In this document: positions 58,738 to 64,000 of the stretch, piece after piece
Layout: each line of letters opens with the position of its first letter
Numbering within the stretch: position 1 is the first letter of the stretch
The notes under the pieces: model-generated
Database searches by the model: none
Told to the model about the DNA's origin: nothing
The model's input: only the letters and a program-made list of their open reading frames with translations
Made by a program: the position numbers and the translations under genes
From: Gracilaria vermiculophylla
Lineage: Eukaryota > Rhodophyta > Florideophyceae > Gracilariales > Gracilariaceae
DNA length: 64,000 bases
Direction: 5' to 3'
Assembly (NCBI GenBank): GCA_019155205.2
Contig: JAHNZQ020000308.1
Span: forward strand, 3,892,012 to 3,956,011

Positions 58738-61134
58738 TTAGCATCGTTCAAAAACCTTGTAAAGCCTCGATGTGGACGTTATTTCTCTCAAGACTCTGTC
58801 TGCGAAGAACTTCTTGGGAGGGTAATAATTAGTGCGCATCGCAGAGAATAAAACATGGCGAAGAACCCATTTTCGACTTTGCTCATCATTTCCAGCTGTA
58901 AAAGACTTCCGATGCTTGTCTGAGGCGACTGAGGCTAGACCGCCTTTCATCGGTGCATTTGGAAGTTCACGCTCCGAGTTGTTTACCAAAGGATTCCAAT
59001 GATTGCCGTACCACTCACCAAAAGCATCCGAAATGCGACGAAAACACGGCTCCTCTGCGCTCCAATCTGTATCTACGGCAAGATGGTATAAAAATGGGCC
59101 CAAGAAGCGAAGATCAGGCGTAACATGAGGAATGATCAAAGGTAGAGTGTTCAAGGTAAGATCTTGAGGGTTGTCTCCTTCTATCGAAAGACAGTAGTAC
59201 TCTGACAACATAGGAGCCTTTTCCAATAGTATCATTGCGCAGGACTCTGCGTTAATTCTTCGAGAGCTTAAACACTCTGGATTAGTTGATAGATAATTGG
59301 TTAACAGTTTCATGATTGGCGCAGCAGGTTTCAGAGTTAAAGCGTCCATGTCTGCAAAGCGAATCAAAGTCTGTTGATACATCAACTCCTTCACTAGGGA
59401 AGAAATATCTGCCATCAGTAATTTAGTCTCGTACTGCAGCAGAACAAATCTTTCGGAGGCAACACCAACAAATTGGTGTTCTCGCAAAATCTGAGAGAGT
59501 CCTTGGTGTGAATCACTTCTTGCTTTGTCCAAAAGAGTCTCAATAGAAGTCAAGAGAGGAATGGCACCAGGTCGACGACGACGATTAGTCTGGATTCCAA
59601 TCGCTGCGTTTTTTGCTTCTTGTGTAGCAAGAAAAATATCATATAGACCAACTGGAGCGTTTGACCCTGTCCTGACTTTGTCTTTAGCATATACCAGTTT
59701 CGAGGATTTCGGTTTTGACGTCGAACTCTGAACTTTTCTTTGGGATGTCAGATACATTTGGCTCTGTTTTCGTTTTGAGGGCAGACGTGGGAATGCATCA
59801 TCATTTCCAGTTACCGCTTGGGGTCTATACACATCATTTCTCATGTCGTTCAGAATTTGAGGCTTACCGTTTGTAACGCTTCCGCCACTTTCGGATTTCT
59901 TTGACACCATAGGGGATTCCTTTTCTATCACTGTCTCCTGATTTTGATGCTGCTCCACAGAATCCCCATCAGAATCGGAGTTCGGAGGGTCGTGTTTTCC
60001 TTGCAACGGTTTGAACTCGAACTGAGAGGCCGAAGTTTGTATTGGGGCTACACTGAGAGTTGGGAACATTCGAGAACACTCTGCTCGCTTTAGTTCTTTG
60101 CTAAGCGCTTCGACAACCCCCCCTACAATAGATATTTCGTGAAGAAAACGCACTTCTTTTTTGGTGGGGTGCACATTCACGTCAATATCTTTCTGTTCCA
60201 TCGTTAGATCTATGTAGACAAAAGGATATCCATTCTTTGGCAGGTAAGAACTGTACAAACCCCATATCGCTTTCTTGAACGGCATGCATTCGACTAAACG
60301 CCCATTGATAAACAAGATGAAAACACCTTTCTTCATGCTAAACGTTGCCCGTGTTGCTATTAGATTCACTTTTGCATTGGCCTGCTGCACACACACATTC
60401 GCAGAGAACGTCTCAGTGGCCAAACTGCCAAAGCCAGCTCGAATGTTGCTTTCCGCCGTTGAAGACGGAGGTGTGCGAACGTCCGCAACGCCAGATAGTC
60501 TCGATGAGGATTTTGACTGCCGCTTGCAAACAAAAGCTACGTCAGGATACTTAATAGAATACCTTGTGACAACATCAACAATTGCTCGATATTCCTCTGA
60601 AGAAGATTTTAGGGCTTTCTGACGGGTTGGAAGGTTGTAGAACATGTCTTCAACAATTATTGTGGTTCCTTGGACGCCGGCAGTCTCTACTGGATGAGTC
60701 TTGAGAACCCCATTGAGATATGATGCTTTATAGGCAACTTCCGATTCTTTGGTCATTGTCACTACAGAAAGACGCGCTACGTGAGAAATCGAAGCCAGAG
60801 CCTCTCCGCGGAAGCCAAAAGTCGACACGGTTTCGAGATCCTCAAAGCTAGATATCTTTGAGGTTGCAAATCTTTCACAAAGAAGAGGAATATCTTCTTC
60901 TGATATTCCTTTGCCGTTGTCGACAACCTGAAGAAGCTTGAGCCCACCTTCCTTAACAGTCACCGTGATAGTTGAAGCACCGGCATCTAGACTATTCTCT
61001 AGCAACTCCTTGAGAGCGGCGGATGGACGAACAACAACTTCACCAGCTGCTATAAGATTAATCACATGCTCTGGAAGTCTGCGAATACAGCCCTTCGGGT
61101 TTTGGGGGACTTCCGAGTGGGAAACAGAGTCCAT
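58738..61134 (-). CDS. MLH1: DNA mismatch repair protein MLH1
   Basis: MutL homologue that forms MutL-alpha and related heterodimers in mismatch repair and meiotic crossover. The 798-residue product has the N-terminal GHKL ATPase: IAAGEVVVRPSAALKELLEN with Glu46 and Asn47, VVDNGKGISEEDIPLLCERF and TFGFRGEALASISHVARL. The transducer domain has INGRLVE and VHPTKKEVRFLH. An acidic, Ser-rich linker and the MLH1 C-terminal domain follow, ending in YKVFERC. The terminal FERC is the MLH1-specific end that completes the endonuclease site of its PMS partner. Length is near the human 756. It is a single exon. Confidence 0.98.
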   Translation of the reverse strand: MDSVSHSEVPQNPKGCIRRLPEHVINLIAAGEVVVRPSAALKELLENSLDAGASTITVTVKEGGLKLLQVVDNGKGISEEDIPLLCERFATSKISSFEDLETVSTFGFRGEALASISHVARLSVVTMTKESEVAYKASYLNGVLKTHPVETAGVQGTTIIVEDMFYNLPTRQKALKSSSEEYRAIVDVVTRYSIKYPDVAFVCKRQSKSSSRLSGVADVRTPPSSTAESNIRAGFGSLATETFSANVCVQQANAKVNLIATRATFSMKKGVFILFINGRLVECMPFKKAIWGLYSSYLPKNGYPFVYIDLTMEQKDIDVNVHPTKKEVRFLHEISIVGGVVEALSKELKRAECSRMFPTLSVAPIQTSASQFEFKPLQGKHDPPNSDSDGDSVEQHQNQETVIEKESPMVSKKSESGGSVTNGKPQILNDMRNDVYRPQAVTGNDDAFPRLPSKRKQSQMYLTSQRKVQSSTSKPKSSKLVYAKDKVRTGSNAPVGLYDIFLATQEAKNAAIGIQTNRRRRPGAIPLLTSIETLLDKARSDSHQGLSQILREHQFVGVASERFVLLQYETKLLMADISSLVKELMYQQTLIRFADMDALTLKPAAPIMKLLTNYLSTNPECLSSRRINAESCAMILLEKAPMLSEYYCLSIEGDNPQDLTLNTLPLIIPHVTPDLRFLGPFLYHLAVDTDWSAEEPCFRRISDAFGEWYGNHWNPLVNNSERELPNAPMKGGLASVASDKHRKSFTAGNDEQSRKWVLRHVLFSAMRTNYYPPKKFFADRVLREITSTSRLYKVFERC

Positions 61135-63423
61135 CTTTGATCAGTCTCCACAGAGACAGATGTAAATTGAATAAGAATATCACAGAATATGTTTGACGAT
61201 GGCCAGGCCGATGCGAAGGGAAGGAAAACAATTGCCATAAATATCCATTTCGACCTAAACGCGACGTTCTGTAGGTGGGGTATGTTGTTGGAGCTCACGA
61301 AGGCATTGAAAGCAAGGACACGCTTTTGTGAGCAGGCTAATTCAATGACCACGAAGTGCTTATTAGGATGTGCTCGGAATATTGAAGTGGAGATACGGAG
61401 GTGTTGAAAGATTAAGTGCTGAGTGTCGAAGGGGAAAATGACGATAGGCTTCTGCCTTGTAATATATGATTAGCATGCGGCGAAAATCATGTGACTGCCT
61501 TACGCCCGTTTTACCGTACGAGGTGGGTACTCGGGAAATCGGAAACGATTAGGTAGCCATAAATTTCAATTTCCGGATGGCATCCATTTTCTGAGCTGTG
61601 GGAATTAAAGCGGAATTTTTTTATATAATGCTTGCAGAGAGACCATGCAATCATGATCTGTTTTGCTAAAGCCAAAATTTACAAACTTTTTCATCTTTCC
61701 AGGCCTAACCAAAATACTTCACAGCCAAAAAATATACTTAATATAGATATATATATTGGTTATTAACTTTTTGCGACCTAAGTCTACAATCTGCTTAACT
61801 TCCGTAATTTTTTTTGCAAAGAATAATTTAATCAATACTATTTAAAGATATTTTCTATCAATTTCTGACATTCTTTCAAATCATAAACAAACTATTTCAC
61901 GTAAAAAAGCAACAATATTATATAAAATTGCTTGAAATGCCTTTTAGGGTCTTGTTAAAAACCATGATAATTTCAATTTTTAACAACTATCATTCCATTT
62001 ATCGTTTTTATGGACAGACACATTTATTGTAAGTTATATAAAGAAATTAAAAATTATTTACAATTCAGTTCTGAACAAATACTACAAAAAAAGAAAGAAT
62101 AAACATCGTTTTCTTATTCATAAAACAACTATTAGTTGTCTATCATTTTTCAAGCCGTGCATTATGGAAACATCCGGAGTCCAGGAAAAACGATCTTTCT
62201 TCTACAGAAGTGTTCTTAAGTCAATGATTGCTTTTCTTTTTTCTACTTACCGTTAACAAGTCACTCAGTACTGTTTCGAAACAATTAAATCTTTCTTCTT
62301 ACTCAAATTTACTTCAAAATTAAAAGCAACATGAGCACTGAGTTTATTTTGAACCTAAATGACACTTTTTAGAGCAATTGATGGAATGGTTTAGTTGCTT
62401 TTTTTAAATGTTGCAACAAGTATCTGGGGCTAAAAGATCTGTTTTACTTTCTTTTTCTGATAAATTTTTCAGCTACCTGAATCAATTTAAATACTAATTG
62501 GGGTTTGCAGACGCTTTATTGTTTCGTTTCAGATACATAAAGAGCAAAACGTCTAGTTTGAACAAAAATGATTCGGGAAATGAATTGATTGAATAAAGCA
62601 AGTGTATTCACATACGGAGGCGGATCGTTTCCTTCAACGCGAAATACAAGGATTTGCCTGCATGGAGGAAATTGGAAACGATTTTTTTGCACGTGAGTAA
62701 ATGCTAATGCACTACGATTGATTGAGCGTTTCCGATTTCTGGCTTCATGAACTCACAAGACGACCCTTCCTGCAACGTTAAAGCTAACGGCACGTCTGTA
62801 AACAAAAAATGCAGTCCCCGAACGATCACTTAAGGTACTACAGTACAGGCAGGGAAGTAAATACCCCCTCTTTGAAAATTGTTGATCCCTCGAAAGGCTA
62901 CCACAGGGGTAGCCTTGTCGAGAGATCAACATTTGGTTGCGAACTTCGGCTCTACTCCAGACCATTAAAACACACCAATTTTTGGTGGTCTCTAATATTG
63001 GTCCAAAATGACTTGGCTCCCTACCATGCGGGTTTTAGCATAGATATAGCCATAGCGTGCGATGATGGTAGAAGATCAGGTGAGCAAATGGCATATCGTC
63101 TGAGGCCACAACTTTGAATAACTTGCCCTTTTGCGAGCAACGGTTGAATAATACCTTCGCGTCGAGGTGTGGCACAAGCACGAAAATCGCTCAGTATCCT
63201 TTCACTAGAAGTACAAAGGTACGACGGTATATCACAGCCACTAGTCTCAGATTTTGTCACTGTCCGTGGTTGGACCTGAAGCATTACTTGCCGCGATTTG
63301 AGCCTCCATCAGCTGGATCGCCAATTGATTTGCAGCGGAAAGAACAGTCCCACAGAACCACTAAACATCTTCTTCAGGTCCGGATTCAATTGCTTCATTG
63401 ATCGAGGCAGCAAGGCGCCAGTC
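61135..63423. other. 2.3-kb gene-free region with AT-rich island
   Basis: No recognisable frame. Positions 61606-62600 are strongly AT-rich, with many A/T homopolymers and atatat stretches, unlike the rest of the window. A near-perfect hairpin lies at 62881-62930. Frames of about 100 codons after 62.8 kb have no motifs. Confidence 0.6.
62881..62930. other. 50-nt near-perfect hairpin
   Basis: The left arm 62881-62902 pairs with the right arm 62908-62930 around a five-base loop (acagg). The stem has 21 Watson-Crick pairs, one mismatch and one bulged base. The core aaggctacc/ggtagcctt pairs without mismatch. It may be an RNA hairpin, a terminator-like structure or a small foldback relic. Confidence 0.8.
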
Positions 63424-64000
63424 ATGAGTATTCATCGCTTCGCAGCTCTCAGTGTGAGAGCAGCTTTATCGGCCAATTCTCGAACCAAAGTCTTGCGATC
63501 GGGAACAGGTCAAGGGACAATGGAGATGTTAACCTCAGTTATGAATCGCCGCCTTAGTGCTGTCCAGCCTGCGCCGTCAACACCCCAAGCACCACGAAAC
63601 GATACCGGTTCGAAGCCTTCTCAATCTCTTGAAAAAAAAGAATTGGAAGAGAAGGAGGTCGAAAAGAGTCCGGAGCCCTCAACAAACAAAATACCAGATA
63701 TCCCGTCAAATTCTTGGTCTTCTATCGGCTTTGAACCAGAAGACGCAAACGACCCTAATAAATGGAAGAAGTTTGCATGGAAGTATGTCGGGGCGGTGTT
63801 ACTCTTCTTTGTTTCATACAAGACATTACACTGGTATGTGGACAGAATTGAGGAAGAGGGTAAGCAAAAGAAAAAAAACTTGGAAGAGTCACGTGAATTT
63901 TCAAATGAGCTCAAACAAAGCGGAAGCAGTACCATGGGTGTCTCTTCAATGTTCCAAAACATCGAGCAGAATGCCGAATTGAAAAAGATGATGGAGTCGG
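63424..64000 (+). CDS. probable mitochondrial single-span protein, 3' end beyond the window
   Basis: The frame is open from 63280; the first ATG is 63424 and no stop occurs before 64000, so 192 residues are visible. The N-terminus MSIHRFAALSVRAALSANSR is Arg/Ser/Ala-rich with no acidic residue, a typical mitochondrial presequence. A charged, Pro-rich linker leads to SSIGFEPEDANDPNKWKKFA and one hydrophobic segment at about 117-138 (YVGAVLLFFVSYKTLHWYV). A Lys/Glu-rich helical stretch follows. Inner-membrane location is likely. I cannot name the family from the visible part. Confidence 0.75.
   Translation, partial: MSIHRFAALSVRAALSANSRTKVLRSGTGQGTMEMLTSVMNRRLSAVQPAPSTPQAPRNDTGSKPSQSLEKKELEEKEVEKSPEPSTNKIPDIPSNSWSSIGFEPEDANDPNKWKKFAWKYVGAVLLFFVSYKTLHWYVDRIEEEGKQKKKNLEESREFSNELKQSGSSTMGVSSMFQNIEQNAELKKMMES

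Noticed and set aside
1..64000. tRNA, rRNA and spliceosomal RNA genes
   Set aside because: I looked for T-arm type ggttcga motifs and for conserved U2/U6/5S stretches and saw none outside coding sequence; a covariance-model scan would be needed to exclude them.

Overview
The window is eukaryotic nuclear DNA from a photosynthetic, intron-poor organism. Plastid-type proteins (a CSP41b-like RNA-binding protein, malonyl-CoA:ACP transacylase, thiamine-phosphate synthase) sit beside eukaryote-only ones (NOG1, NIFK, MLH1, the proteasome lid subunit RPN8, ribosomal protein eL20, a WGR-containing PARP). Most genes are single long open frames. Only two introns could be rebuilt, in RPN8 (128 nt) and in thiE (83 nt). 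A unicellular red alga is the most natural guess, but that is an inference and a glaucophyte or another alga is not excluded.

Layout. 1-3029: an element with near-identical long inverted terminal arms and no recognisable transposase; then gene-poor sequence with a (GA)n tract to about 7.3 kb. 7.36-8.46 kb (-): NIFK/Nop15-like nucleolar RRM protein. 11.1-12.7 kb (+): bHLH-GAF regulator. 13.0-14.0 kb (-): unknown protein with a degenerate Ras-like look, divergent from NOG1 (14.3-16.3 kb, +). 16.6-20.3 kb (-): repeat-rich tail-anchored protein, divergent from mitochondrial uS8 (20.9-21.3 kb, +). 21.6-26.4 kb (-): large IPT/REJ-type surface protein. 27.7-38.7 kb: an extremely GC-rich block holding CSP41b (-), a B12D-like protein (+), a WD40-like protein (+), an EF-hand protein (-), a 4CXXC_R1 zinc-finger protein (-), FabD (+) and eL20 (-), and including a 100-N gap at 34579-34678. 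39.0-40.1 kb (-): RPN8. 40.7-42.05 kb (-): MOSC-like membrane protein. 42.8-43.7 kb (-): ThiE, divergent from a 1669-residue PARP (44.0-49.0 kb, +). 50.3-58.3 kb (+): three tandem paralogous multi-pass membrane proteins resembling AIG1/ADTRP and rolling stone. 58.7-61.1 kb (-): MLH1. 61.6-62.6 kb: AT-rich gene-free island, then a near-perfect hairpin. 63.42 kb to the end (+): start of a probable mitochondrial single-span protein.

The genes are mostly unrelated housekeeping functions: ribosome biogenesis and translation (NIFK, NOG1, eL20, uS8m), protein turnover (RPN8), plastid metabolism (FabD, ThiE, CSP41b), DNA maintenance (MLH1, PARP) and regulators (bHLH-GAF, 4CXXC_R1). Only the membrane-protein trio forms a family cluster. 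The most striking non-gene signals are long poly(C) homopolymers just upstream of start codons, always with C on the coding strand, and a 23-bp tandem array upstream of eL20 that carries several perfect E2F-type sites. All family calls come from reading the sequence; no database search was possible.
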